Assembly: GCA_002803225.1 (NCBI GenBank)
Contig: NXFV01001583.1
Location: forward strand, 1 to 64,000
DNA: 64,000 nt
Source: Gamarada debralockiae
Lineage: Eukaryota; Ascomycota; Leotiomycetes; Helotiales; Hyphodiscaceae
Direction of reading: 5' to 3'
Of this stretch, positions 23,401 through 34,518 are shown piece after piece. Made by a program: the position numbers and the translations under genes. The notes under the pieces were generated by a model. The model was not told the DNA's origin, ran no database searches, and worked only from the letters and a program-made list of their open reading frames with translations. Position 1 is the stretch's first letter. Every line of letters starts with the position of its first letter.

Positions 23401-24175
23401 GGCTCATCTGCCGTGTTGGCGTCCCAGTGTCGAGCATCCCAAGCTCAGAGGGGTCCACTCCAGCCAGTGCTCTGAACTTTTCCATAACCTGTTGTGGTGT
23501 GGCAGCAGGGTTCGTGGAATCAAAAAGTGTGAATTGTAGTTGCACCTCGCCTGAAACGTTGCTGCTCTTCTTCCCGCCGGGTCTCTTGCTTCGCAATGGA
23601 TACCATTTAGGCTCTTGTTCAGTCGCATCGTTCGCAAAGATCTCCTCGAGAGCAAGATCGAATTCGCCCAGATAGTCTTTTCCAAATCTGTCCTTATCCC
23701 AGCACACACAATCGAGGAGGAGGGTGTTAACGCTAGAAACGGGCATCTGGATTGTGACGTTCCATTCTGGGTTCAATGTTTTGGGCACGGATTGCGTAGC
23801 ATTCTTCGAGTCGCCGAGCGTGAGGACGCAGTACTGCAAGGCTTCAGTCACTGATTGTCCCTGTTATGTGTTCAGTCGTAGAGGTATAGTCTACTCACAG
23901 GATCAGAAGTACCACTCCTATCCTTCGCGGCAAGATTCCTAGCCTGTCGCACAATAAATCAGCATGTTAATTGACACTCCGCAGATGTGATAACCTACTC
24001 TGAGCACGACAACCTTTAGCATCAAACCATTGACCTTCGCAGACTCAGGACTGGTGTCCGAGCCGCCCGTGAACGACTTCTTCATGCCTGGACTAGGACT
24101 GGAGCTGCGACTATTGTTTGTGCTGTTCTGGCCTGTGTAGGATTTCAGTCTGTTTGGCAGCGAGATGCGAACCAT
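20497..24175 (-). CDS. PSD2: Phosphatidylserine decarboxylase proenzyme 2
   Basis: Exons (minus strand): 24175-23999, 23943-23899, 23833-21580, 21507-20756, 20688-20497; 1139 residues. The 72-nt intron at 21508-21579 keeps the frame open but has perfect splice and branch sites (GTATGT, GCTAAC, CTCAG) and must be removed. Domains: a first C2 domain (about 50-165, LKVVVLRARNLAAKDRSGTS), an acidic linker, a second C2 (about 283-398, LEIGKITDLPPERN), an EF-hand (about 545-558, DTDESGCISKVE), a small C-x2-C...H...C cluster (about 715-738), then the decarboxylase domain. It contains HRFHIPVDG and the self-cleavage motif GGST at about 1046-1049, where the serine becomes the pyruvoyl group. The enzyme makes phosphatidylethanolamine from phosphatidylserine in endosomal/Golgi/vacuolar membranes. 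Motif order and length match fungal PSD2. Confidence 0.95.
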
Positions 24176-25301
24176 GGTGTCTTCAAGGCTGGCGGTTTAT
24201 TCCCGGCCAAGACAACGGATACCTGAATGAGCAGATCGGGCGCGGATGCTGACGCTGTTGTCGCTGTGGGCACTGGGCTGCAAAGCAGCTGAATGCGTCT
24301 TGGCAGTTCGCAAGATGTTGGTTGGACGTCGTGTTGCTGATGAGCCAGGGTGAGGGATGCGGCCGATGCGGGGTTGTTTGTGACGATAACAGGGAGCTTT
24401 GAGCTGGCGGGTTTTTCCTGTGCTTATGATTGACGAAATTGGTACTGCAGATTATGTAGCTGAGCTGTGAAGCTTCGGAATAATGCCTCAATCCCAAAAG
24501 GGAGGGGACACAAAGGCTGGGAGAAATGCGTTTTAATAGAATGGATGGATGGATGAGCGCCTCGATATCCACTGCCAAGCTTTCTTTCGCAAGAATGAAG
24601 GGGAAGGAGGACGACGATCAGCCGCAGGATCCTGTATCCCTATGTATCGGATGCGTGAAATACCATCGAGTCCTCCTCGAGTTAAAAGTCTTTCGTTTGG
24701 GAAAATGCGGAGAGAGGCAAAGCACGTTTAGCTCGATCGCAACGTCAGAGGACGAGTTTTATGGATAGTTTTACGAGGAGCAATCCGCGGGTTCCGTGGC
24801 ACCGAACCAAAGGAAAAAGGGGCTGCCTTGTTTCCTTTTTAATGTTTATATAATCTCCCGATACGGCTAGGATTGGTATGCGGTGATGAGGCTCAGCGGC
24901 AGTTGGAATGCACTGCTTAGGTTGCCCTGTCAGCTCAAGAGCTTCGCAGTCGCAGTTTGGCAGCACAAAGTTAAGTTAAGCAAGATTCTCTAAAGTTATA
25001 TCCTATTTGGATGTTATCTTCTTCGGAAGAAATCCTTTATTAGCTAAAACAAAGCATCGAAGCCAAGCTTCGCGATCCTTTCAAAAGTTTGCTTGGCTGA
25101 TGCATTCTCCATCTCAAATTCTGAAGGCAGCCACAATCATACTCTGATTTCGGCAAGGTGCTATCTTGGAAATAATTGATATAGTCTGGAATAATAATCA
25201 GACAACTCCAAGATATGGTCTGTTGCTGTATCGACTTCCCAATTGAAAAATGCCTTCGCAATGTAGCCCATATCGCCGGGGAGAAAAAACTTCAACAAGA
25301 C
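24176..25301. other. Intergenic, PSD2 promoter side
   Basis: This holds the upstream region of PSD2 and the flank of the MITE. No coding sequence is recognised; open frames here are short and without motifs. Confidence 0.45.
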
Positions 25302-25788
25302 TAACGCCTTGTTTGGTAGAAATATTTTTGCCCCCTGATTATTTGTCTGATTATTTTATTCGCAACTCTGATTATGGAATAATCAGAACTGATTATTTGA
25401 GCTCAGTTGGCCTGTGCATCTCAAAGAACATCAAAAGTTAGTACTTTTGCTTTATTATCTATTTTGATCAGCTATGTTATAAAACGCCTTATGTTCTTAT
25501 ATTTATATGCTATACTATTAGTTTATATGGTATTAGCACACATATAATCAAGTAAAATTTTATAAGATATTTTTTATATTTTAACTCTACTAAGGAATAG
25601 AGGAAAAGGTTTCACGTTTTTCAGATTATTTTTAAAAATAAGCGGTCAGGACCAGCATTTGGATATTGTATGAGCGAAATAATCAGATTATTTCTAGAAA
25701 AATAATCAAGGGAAGTCTTTGATAAAAATAATCAAAATGATAATCAGAGAAATAATCAGGCTGATTATTTCTACCAAACGGGGCCTAA
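25302..25788. mobile_element. PIF/Harbinger-like MITE with TAA target duplication
   Basis: The element spans 25305-25785 (481 bp). Its ends are inverted repeats: left CGCCTTGTTTGGTAGAAATA, right (reverse complement) GGCCCCGTTTGGTAGAAATA. It is flanked by TAA on both sides (25302-25304 and 25786-25788), the 3-bp duplication expected of PIF/Harbinger transposition. The interior is very AT-rich and studded with GATTAT/ATAATC repeats in both orientations, so the single strand could fold extensively. There is no coding capacity. Ends of the GTTTGGTA type are common in plant and fungal non-autonomous elements. It has landed beside the broken HAD gene. Confidence 0.8.
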
Positions 25789-25789
25789 G

Positions 25790-26300
25790 AAGATAGTGTG
25801 ACGAAGCGAAGAAGATGAAAGATGCTTACGCAACAACGCTCTCGGCGATGGTCTTGAGCTTGATTCCGAGAATGCATTGGGCCACAAGAACATCTTCTCC
25901 TCCTCGACGGGATAGCAGCAATATGCTGTGGGACCTGTGAATCTGTCGGCATCTTGTATGGATGAATTCGCTAAGATGAGAAAGGGCAACTTACAGCAAT
26001 CTTGCTCGAGGCTCTTCTCCAAAGGTTGGCTCTTGGGTTGAATCTGACCGACTTGCCAGCACCACCAGTCTTCTTGCCATCCTCAGTCATGATCTTCGCA
26101 CCTCCTTCTGAATCTCAGCGAAGGTATTGAAGCCAATATACGCTATCTTGTTCTCAATACAGTATTCCTCTAATCTCAATCCTCTTCATGCAAAGAGAAC
26201 GTCTGCTTCTCTCGCGGCAGGGAGATCAGAGACGCCGTCGCCGATGAAGACGATGAGAGGGATGGTTCCGTCCTCGCTTTGGAGCTTGGCTTCAGCGCGG
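25790..26300 (-). pseudogene. HAD-superfamily phosphatase relic
   Basis: On the minus strand the reading IPLIVFIGDGVSDLPAARE, then ADVLFA, is the conserved C-terminal motif of fungal phosphoserine-phosphatase-like HAD proteins (GDGxSD is motif IV). The expected RGLRLEEYC segment follows, but an in-frame TGA separates the two. After QKE the frame shifts by one base, and the sequence resumes as KIMTEDGKKTGGAGKSVRFN, ending at a GTAAGT donor. A further piece (PVEEEKMFLWPNAFSE) follows the intron near 25920. The N-terminal DxDGT motif was not found. The reading frame upstream of 26300 is lysine-rich and does not resemble the family, suggesting a junction with unrelated sequence. The gene is non-functional as read. 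Confidence 0.7.
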
Positions 26301-26539
26301 GCCTCAGTGATGGACAACACAGGTGAAAGGTATTTATTTGTCTGTTTTTTGCCCTTTGCTGCGTTTGCTATCGCGCGTTTCTCCATTCTTCTTTCTAGCA
26401 TTCTCTGATACGTTTCCTTGCCTTTCTCAGGTTCTTCATACTTCGACTTCGCTTTCTTGCGTTTCTCAGAGTCATGCCACCTCTCAGCTCGTGCTTTGCA
26501 GCCTTTTGCTCCCTCCTCCGAGGCACAGGTTGAAACTAA

Positions 26540-27608
26540 GGCTCGCACGGTAAGTTTTACATCATTGACATACACTATAACTCTTAATTCTTTTTAGGTT
26601 TCCGCGCTCTACATCGAGCACTCCGATAAACAACGCCAAACTATCCAAAAACTTCGAGCTATATCACTGTCTGCAAGATTTGAAATGGAGAAAGGAGACG
26701 TCATTAGTGGATATCTGAGGAGGACGCCACGATTTGGAGTTCGAAGACCTGTATGAAGCCGCCGAGAACGAACATGAGCTCTCAGTCATCAGCAAACATC
26801 AGCGGAGAAGTTTCTAAAGCGAAAGAGAGTTCAGAGAAGACGTAGGACAGTTGAAGGGCGAAAATCAGCGTAGCGTGCATCGTGGGCGAGATACAATTCA
26901 TCGGCGAAGGGCAAGAAAGGGAAGCTGAGGTACAGGATTTCTGAGAAATGCAAGGAAGTAGGAGTAAGGTACAATTCACCGTTCCGACCAGAGAGTCCAA
27001 AGGTATTGATCATACGTGTTCACGCTGACACACCGCAAACGACGATGTCGAGTGCTCTATAACAGATGTGGCAAATCTCCAGTTTGCAGGCTAGGTGGGG
27101 ATCATGATCATACACTGAGCTTTCCTCCAGGTCGTTTGCCATTCTTCCCTCTGTAGCTGCATTGTTTGGTGAAACAATCAAGTACTAAGGCTCCTGTTGG
27201 ATCCACGATGAAAGGTATCAAAACTTTCAAAAAGTGGATGGTCAGACAATCGTAGTCGAGTATCGATTGGTGCGGGACGCCGGACTCTGAGGGGCAGTTG
27301 AGAAGGAAAATGGTCTTCACGTTGATGAAGCCTGCTGGAATCTGATAGAGGGGGAGAACATCGACCTCTGTGGGCTGACAACAGACGGCATCGTGAATGA
27401 GTGTAGACTAAAAAGAGGATATGGTGGTGTCATCGATCTTAGAAGGCAAAGAGGCAAGGTGTATTTGAACCTGAAAATCATCAGGGGTATTCCCCGCTCT
27501 AGTCAAGTCATTTTGGATGCTGGAAAAGCGTGTCTGCTGCGCAGCAGACGCGACGCGTCGAAAGTGAGGGTTCCGCGTGACCGATATTTCGAATTGATTG
27601 ATTCGTGA
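26540..27608 (+). pseudogene. Unidentified decayed gene, coiled-coil-like
   Basis: Plus-strand frames look like decayed coding sequence. A piece ending near 26553 (QVETKART) is followed by a plausible 46-nt intron (GTAAGT to TTTTAG), then SALYIEHSDKQRQTIQKLRA. In another frame follow HDLEFEDLYEAAENEHELSV and SEREFREDVGQLKGENQ, separated by stops, with the glutamate/lysine pattern of a coiled coil. From 27207 a third stretch is open to 27608 apart from one TGA at 27288-27290, including VDGQTIVVEYRLVRDAG and ENIDLCGLTTDGIVNE. I do not recognise the family, and it may be two relics rather than one. Confidence 0.4.
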
Positions 27609-28163
27609 ACTCGAAGATGCTTTGACGTTGTTCGGATTGTGACTCGTAAAGTCGATGATGATTTGATTGGTGTGGAGTTGAAAGAATTTGGGGCCGTGGG
27701 GGTGGGAGAATTTAGCGCTAAAAATTAAGCGAGTACCCGCAAAACGTCTGATTCATAGTACACCTGTGGCCTCCTCTCCTCCATGGACTTCCGTGGGAGG
27801 CGTCAGCATTCTCCGTCACTGTGCAGCTCATGAAATCCTTATCTTGGACCCTCAATCCTATTCCGGGGTCTTTTTGAGGCGCTGGGGGTCGTGAGACTTG
27901 CATGAGATATCTCGGTGATGTCAGTGTGCAGTTTTGAGGCTTGTCTGAGTGGCAGCGGAGCTTTTGCTTCATACAGTACGAAGGACGTTTCGAGGAGCTG
28001 CTTCTTTCGATAGTGTGGATCCAGGAACTATCAGTACCGCATCATGTGAAGATCATTAGCTGGATTTGAAATGCTTCGATTTTGCCTTTTTGTGTAACCC
28101 TACAACATCGTGTGAATTCCCCATCCCTCCTGTACGCCAAGTGCAATCTATCTGAGGGTATAT
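27609..28163. other. Intergenic, 3' flank of epsilon-COP
   Basis: No gene is recognised. The left end borders a decayed gene; the right end should contain the 3' untranslated region of the coatomer gene, which runs leftwards. Confidence 0.45.
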
Positions 28164-29205
28164 TTATGCCGTAGTCTTCGCAGTATATTTCTTAGCCGCG
28201 TTGTCGAATGCTTCGCTCTTCTCCCGGAGGTCTTGAAGGAAGAGATGCTCGGGGGCTGCGGTAGATAGGGAACTGCGGTGTGAAAGTCAGCAAGAATGCG
28301 TATATCGCGGAGCCTCATGATCCATACCCTATAAGTTCTTTAGGGTCCTTTCCAGCAATGACGTTGAGAACAATCATGTTGGCGATGACCTCTGCGTTCT
28401 GGGGATCCTTCACCAGCGCTTGCTGCAGTGCGGCCTCTGCCTCTTCTAATCGCCCAAGATGAATCTCAGCAACGGCTTGTGATACCAGACTTTGTGTAGA
28501 TGATGTCGAAGGAGCTTGCGCGAGTTCTTCGAAGACGTAGAAAGCCTGTTGGTATTTCTCTCCGCCCTGCAGGCTGTCAGTGAAACGTCCAGTTGTCTCG
28601 ATTCGACGAACATACCACTCGAAGGCCAACCCAAGACTCTGCAAGATTAACCAGTAAGCTATCTTGAGCCCATCTTCTGGCAGCCGTAACCTCTTTTATC
28701 GCCAAATCAAGTCTGTTCTGCTCCAAATGGATTTGCACAATCAGTGCAACAGCCTCGACTATTGAATCTGTTAGCCATCGCAATATAACCCATATCACAG
28801 GCATAACATACGATTTCCTTGATGCTGCGAAAGCAGCGCCAAAGCCTCCTCACTCTTCCCCGCAGCCTGCAACACCGTGCCACACAAGACCTGTACACTG
28901 CCATTACCTGGCTTCTCCTGCGCCAGATTCTCCGCCATTTTCAACGCCTTGCTCTCATTTCCAGCCTTCAACTCCGCCAGCGCTGCCACAGCCATCAGAT
29001 CCGGCTCATTCTCGCCTTGTATGTCTGCGATGACATCTTCTGCTTGCCCAAGAGCGATTTGCGCGCGCAGGGAGAGCACACGAGCTGGAAGGGCGTTCTC
29101 GGAAGAGAGACCGGCAGTATCGAAATCGATCACTTCCTGAAATTGGCCTTGATGGAAATGATTGTGTATATTGAGAAGCTCGCCTTCTGCGGAAAAGGGA
29201 TCCAT
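28164..29205 (-). CDS. SEC28: Coatomer subunit epsilon (epsilon-COP)
   Basis: Exons (minus strand): 29205-28812, 28758-28616, 28566-28328, 28272-28164; 294 residues, the usual length of the family. Introns are 49-55 nt with GTATG donors. The protein is an all-helical TPR-like solenoid from end to end: MDPFSAEGELLNIHNHFHQG at the start, ESWVGLRVGGEKYQQAFYVF in the middle, and ALVKDPQNAEVIANMIVLN with GKDPKELIG near the end. These blocks are conserved in epsilon-COP. It caps alpha-COP in the COPI coat that returns vesicles from Golgi to ER. The start codon is the first ATG that gives the conserved MDPFSAEGEL; earlier in-frame codons upstream belong to the leader. Confidence 0.95.
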
Positions 29206-29453
29206 AGTGTCTGATTGTGGTGGAAATGTTGGATTTGGGGATCTGTGATAATACGTGTTTGATAGGAGCGGAAGATGCCACATTTAGCGCCGAATTTAGT
29301 TCGGGTCCCTGAAACTTGGGCCAACTTCAGCAATATCCATCACAACATCATCTCTGTCTCTTCTTAAAATATTTCGCTGTAGTGATCATTATTGTATTGA
29401 AAGTACTGCTCCTATTTATAACTCTCCGCAAATTCCAGCCGAACCCCCATCCC

Positions 29454-30175
29454 TCAACCACCTTCGAAAGTATTGCCCCAGCCACGCTTACAAAGATCTG
29501 CCTCAAGTCCATCAGAAGTCTCTCGACAACTCTCTGGCCTCTCATTCTCGAGAAAGCACTCATCGAACTGCAGCTGCTTCCTCACATCATCCCAGAAAGC
29601 TCTGATTTGAACCTCACCTCTAGATTCTCTGGTGGATTCCTCGAATGGCAGACCAGGCTGCTGCACTTCCCTCAGTAGCCCCTCAAACAGCAGACTGTGC
29701 AAACTTCCGGGTCAGCATTTAGTGGATATAGCAAGAAGAATAAGGCTGGGCGGAGCTTGAGTTGTCTTCCGGAACAAGGAAGGAATTGCTCTAGGATTAC
29801 TTACTCAGCCAAAAGTTGGTCTTCGTCCGTATCCAAGCATCCCGTCAAAGGTCGATTATCGAAGAAGTGTCGATATCGTTCCAGTTTCTCTTCCTCAGAT
29901 TCGTCGTAGTCAAACTCACTTTCTAGCTCAGACTCAGAGTAGTTGCTGCTGCTGTCCTCTGTTGTGCTGCTCCATCTCGAGATCTCTTCGTAGCGAGAGT
30001 CTTGTGGAATGGAAGTTTTGTCTTGGCCAGTGCGAAGTGCAGTGGGCATGTGTATCTGAGTGCCTTGGGGGGTGTCTTCGCTGCTCATTGTCTCGTCGAA
30101 GCACTTGGTAATGATGGGGGCAAGTGTGATTCCTCGTCGTTTGCAAATCTCAGCTGGGGGAGGTGGGCCCTTCAT
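29454..30175 (-). CDS. Acidic hypothetical protein
   Basis: Exons (minus strand): 30175-29805 and 29694-29454; 203 residues. The 110-nt intron has a GTAAGT donor and CACAG acceptor and joins in frame. The N-terminus is proline-rich (MKGPPPPAEICKRRGITLAP). The middle is strongly acidic and serine-rich (TTEDSSSNYSESELESEFDY, then DESEEEK) with an RYRHFFDNRPL patch. The C-terminal half looks helical (LLFEGLLREVQQPGL, RAFWDDVRKQLQFDE). No family is recognised, and no signal peptide or membrane span is visible. It sits 248 bp behind epsilon-COP in the same direction. The good splice joint and consistent frame argue that it is real; an extra upstream exon cannot be excluded. Confidence 0.6.
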
Positions 30176-30581
30176 CGCCGTCTTGTTCGGCGAGGCGTCT
30201 ATTCACTTCATCACTTCAAGTCTCTCTACGTTGATGTTGATGATGACTTGAAGACTTTGATGTTTTAGTCGAACATTTATAGTTCTGAGTCGTAAAGTTG
30301 GTATAAACACTGTTACTGTTCAATGATCGAACTTAGTGATTCACAGAGTTTCTATGGTTGTATATCGGGTCTCAAGATCTCTAACATGTTATATTTTAAC
30401 AAACATGCCACATCAAATCTTCTTGACGCTTCATCTCCAGACACCAAATCAGATCCTCACATCAAGGCGCGACACGCGCTCAGCCTCACAGCATGGGCTT
30501 ATCTCGCCAAGTCGTGGACCAGTTGAAGAAACAATGCCCCGAGCTCAGCCAACTCAGCGCTACTGACAGTCGCATCTCTTT
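30176..30581. other. Intergenic
   Basis: The short space between the divergent acidic-protein gene and the kinase relic. Around 30440-30580 the plus strand may still contain decayed N-terminal sequence of the kinase gene (a frame with CPELSQLSATDSRISL), but this is weak. Confidence 0.35.
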
Positions 30582-31890
30582 GTGAAAATAACCACTCGAG
30601 AAACTACATACAACTATCCGACTCCAGGAGGACTACCTCCACCATGGATTCTCAAAATCATGACGAACGCTAATGGAAGGATGTATCCGATGTACTACAA
30701 TCGCGAAACTCTGAAGCAGACAAGGGAGGATCCTCGCTACATGGCTTCCACTCTTGCGCTACATTCAGGCCATGCCCTACAGCACTTTGGATTGCGGCAA
30801 GCACCACGAGGAACACCACCAAAATTGATATGAAAAATGAAGCGCACACCCATCGATTACCGGAGGAACATCAGAGACCAATACACGAAGATATGGGATA
30901 TTGATCTCGGCGATGGTTCGATTGGTGGCATGAACGGAGGAGTCTTCGTTGTCTGTATGAAAGGCTTGGCGAGCCGAATCTTCATCGAGAAGAGGTTCAA
31001 GCCAGCAGGTGTTTCATTTGGGAAGAAGGAGATAGAAATGATACACTGAGTGAACCACCCAGCTCTTACAAATTACGTTGCTGGATTTATACTCGAGCAT
31101 ACGAATCCACAACAGGCATCCCTCTATGTGGAATTCTGTGACAGAGGTTCATTGGAGGAGCTGATCAAGGCATTCGTCACCAGACGCAACAATGGCGACA
31201 GACATGCCAGAGTTCCCGAAGGCTTCGTCTGGCACGCACCCATCGGTCTCGTCGACGGACTCGATTACCTCCAATCTGGTGTTACGTTCTGGGGAAAGAA
31301 CAACGCAAGACCGGATCCTGGTTGGGTATCCATATTACATCGCGACATCAAGCCGGACAATGTGCTGCTCAAATCCAGGGCTACATTGGGATCCAACAAA
31401 TATTTCTACTGTGTCCTCAGTGACTTTGGCCTCGCATGCGAGGATAGAGACGACAGGCATCCCGGTGCGGATAAATATCAGGTAGCAAGGGTGAAGCTTG
31501 GTACTAAGGCTTTTGGGCACCTGAGTTGTGCTACAATCCGTATCCCAAATCTTATCTGGGTTTTGATTCTCGGGGCGAAAATAAATGGAGAATGTTTCCG
31601 GATGGAAATCGACACAGTCGATATTCAGACTTTTGGGCTGTAGGGGCTTCTGTTTACAATCTTTGCGCGCTCGGAACCACCCCAAATGCCTTGAGCCATC
31701 TCAACCTCAATCGCGTAAATTACATTCCCGGTATGACCTACGACATCACAGCTGCGCAAAGCCATCTTACTTGCGACCAAGTGGGAACCTAGGGAGAGAC
31801 CAGATCCTGTGAAGTTGATTCAGGCCCTCGGACCTTTGGTCGAATGCTTCGGGTTTTGCCAACCAGGGAAAAAGACACGAGCCGCTGCCT
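30582..31890 (+). pseudogene. WW domain plus protein kinase, broken gene
   Basis: The first frame contains a WW-like domain: GLPPPWILKIMTNANG, YPMYYNRETLKQTREDPR. The tryptophan, tyrosine pair and EDPR end fit, although the second signature tryptophan is absent. A TGA at 30831-30833 interrupts. The same frame continues through a kinase N-lobe-like part to a second TGA at 31047-31049. It then carries the kinase core: LYVEFCDRGSLEELI, HRDIKPDNVLL (31338 on) and SDFGLA (aspartate codon at 31422). After GTKAF the reading moves by one base (TFW-type APELCYNP follows in the next frame), consistent with a lost T in a run of Ts near 31511. Near 31770 it shifts again to ATKWEPRERPDPVKLIQAL. Two stops and at least two frameshifts make it a pseudogene. 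Intact relatives would be serine/threonine kinases. Confidence 0.75.
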
Positions 31891-32770
31891 GAATGGGCTA
31901 CAAAGGTCCACGAGTACTTATCGAAGGCTGAGAAGATAAACAAGAGTAATTCCAGGTAGTTTCTGGAACTATTGCGTGCGCACTGACCTCACCGGAAGAG
32001 TAATCGGGAACGTGGAACTGGTGAGTGTCCTAAGTATCCCCGGGTCACAACGATAATACTGACTTCATCAGCCGAGGGGTTATTAGTGCAAGCATACTGG
32101 AGTTGGAATCGCGCAAAACCCTTTCCTGTCTTTGCAAGCTGGGTAGGAGTGGTATGAATTTGCCACGAAATATTGATCCACTTGAAAAGCGTGATAGAGT
32201 TGATCACGTGTCCTGTTTTGAAGCAGATGGAGTTGTCGAGATCTGGGGAAGTGAGGCAGATAAGAAGATTTAATTTGTTCTTGCATCGTTGATCTGTACA
32301 AACAATGGCATGCCGTAGAATAAATTCATAACTTGTCTTTTCGTATAAGGTTCGCGACAAGTTTCAGCACATTTATCCTATCAATTTCCCACAAATCAAC
32401 CAGCATCCAAGGCGGGCGCAACTCTCCCTCTGAAATTTCACACTCTTCTTAGAGAAGACTATCTTTCTCTTAAATCGGGTATTTACTCCAAGCCCCTAGA
32501 CTAAGTATCTCGTGACAGACTTTCTCTTTCAGGAACGCGGGCCGCGGTATTCATCTTCCGCATTTCAATATATTTTATATTAGCCTCCACTGCGGCACTC
32601 GGCCGTGCTTCCGAGACTTCAATACCCCGCATAACCTTATAATGAACCGCTCGTGGCTTCCTCAGGGTTTGCTGTGCCCGAGCTGTATTCTCTTATCTTC
32701 TTTTTGAAGTTCCATTCTTCCGTACATATTCGAATCTTCCTTTCTCCTTATCACGTGAATTATTTTCATC
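31891..32770. other. Intergenic, GH27 promoter
   Basis: Frames on the minus strand at 31989-32360 are open but have no recognisable character. From about 32560 the sequence is the promoter and leader of the alpha-galactosidase, with TA-rich motifs near 32566-32582 and T/C-rich sequence before the start. Confidence 0.45.
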
Positions 32771-34442
32771 ATGTACATTTCTCTTGCCATCTTAGCTTTG
32801 GCAGACATTACAAACAGTGCTCCAGCAGAGCTCTCAAGACGACTCAACAATGGCGTTGGAGTCGCTCCCGCGATGGGCTTCAATAACTGGAATGCAGGCT
32901 TACGTGATTTCTCACTTCTTGCTACGGCTTCAATTACTGATCAAAATATCCAGCTTCGTCAGCAGCCACCGCTCTAGCAGCTGCAAACGCGTTCGTGAGC
33001 CTGGGACTCAAAGCTGTCGGTTATGAATATATCAACACCGATGACACCTGGTCAAATATGACAAGGGCCGCCAATGGCACACTGGTACCCGATTCTAACA
33101 AATGGCCAAACGGTATTGCTGTTGTTGCCGCAGAAATCCATTCAATGGGTCTCAAGATGGGTCAGTGGTTTCAACATACCTTACTTGGATCTTACTGAAG
33201 CTTGATACAGGACTTTATGGCGACTCGGGAACAGCCACCTGCTCCGGCTTCCCAGGTTCTGAGGGTTATGAGACCACGGATGCAGATACGTTGGCCAGCT
33301 GGGGTATTGATTTCTGGAAATACGACAACGTACTCTCTTCCTTCTCCCCCGGCCATCACTTACTAACTCCTCCAGTGCAACACACCATCAACCGGCACCT
33401 CCCAAACACGCTACACCACAATGAGCAATGCACTCGTTGCTTCTGGTCGCGAGATCTACTACGCAATGTGCAATTGGGGCGTCGATTCAGTTTGGACCTG
33501 GGGCCTAGAGACCGCCAATTCCTGGCGGGTATCCTCCGATGTCTCCGATGCCTGGTCTTCAGTCGTGACTATCGCTTCCAATGCACAAGCATATGGAACA
33601 TACGCAGGCCCTGGAGGCTTTAATGATTTCGATATGCTGGAAGTAGGCAATGGCGGATTAACGACGGCCGAGGAAAGAGCGCATTTTGGCATTTGGGCTA
33701 TTGCTAAAAGCCCGTTGTTGATTGGGACGGATTTAACTAAGATCAGTAATGCAAGCTTGGAGGTGCTGCTCAATGCGGTTCGTTCTTCTTCCACGTTCCC
33801 TCCACTCTCAACTTCGTTGTGCAAACCAAAGATTTGTATGCGGAAACTGACACCGAGTAGGATGTCATATCAATCAACCAAGATTCTCTCGGCATACCCG
33901 CAATGTACTTTACGCCTAGCGGCCAGTCCGCACCCGTCTCAAATGAACTGTATCCATACTGGTCAGGCCAAATCAACACCGGTTATGTTATCGGTCTCGT
34001 CGCATCGAACGGTGCAGCAACGCTCTCCGTCAACTTTGCCGATGTACCCGGTCTTGGAGCTGGTACTTATTCGTGGAAGGAGTGTTACACCGGTGCCACA
34101 GGAACAGGAACTTCGGTGTCAGCTACGCTTGTTGCGAATGATATGGCAATTTTCAAAGTAGCTAAGAGTGGAGGCTCCGCATCGACGACGACAGGCTCAG
34201 TGAAGAGTACTTCGACGTCGAGTGTGAAGACGACTACATCTTCCAGTACGAAGACTACGAGCACATCGACCTCGAAGGCTGCGAGTTCAACCACCACAAC
34301 ATCGAGTGCGACTGCAACGAGCACTGCAGGGACACTGCCCGAGTGGAGTCAGTGTGGGGGAGAGAACTGGACCGGGAGTGGAACTTGTGTGGCGGGAACG
34401 ACGTGCACGTATTCGAATCCTTACTACTCGCAGTGTCTGTGA
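32771..34442 (+). CDS. Secreted GH27 alpha-galactosidase with CBM1
   Basis: Exons: 32771-32903, 32954-33160, 33211-33329, 33376-33777, 33861-34442; 480 residues. Introns are GT-AG, 46-83 nt. A signal peptide ([19 protein letters not shown]) precedes the (beta/alpha)8 GH27 barrel, which begins [13 protein letters not shown] and contains [16 protein letters not shown]. The nucleophile Asp152 is in FWKYDN and the acid/base Asp208 in [24 protein letters not shown] and SPLLIGTDL are further family blocks. A C-terminal beta domain is followed by a Ser/Thr-rich linker (about 70 residues, likely O-glycosylated) and a fungal cellulose-binding module CBM1 ([29 protein letters not shown]) with all four cysteines. 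It should release galactose from galactomannan or related plant polymers while tethered to cellulose. The last intron has an unusual GTTCGT donor. Confidence 0.93.
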
Positions 34443-34518
34443 GATGAACGAAGGGTGCAGAGTAAAGCAGTTTACTAAAAGGAAGCTCGAGTGTGTGATA
34501 TTACGCCCATTTGACCTC

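Noticed and set aside
23058..23675. 205-codon plus-strand frame
   Set aside because: Lies opposite the PSD2 C2-domain exon, whose protein is clearly conserved in type; the plus frame is low-complexity serine-rich.
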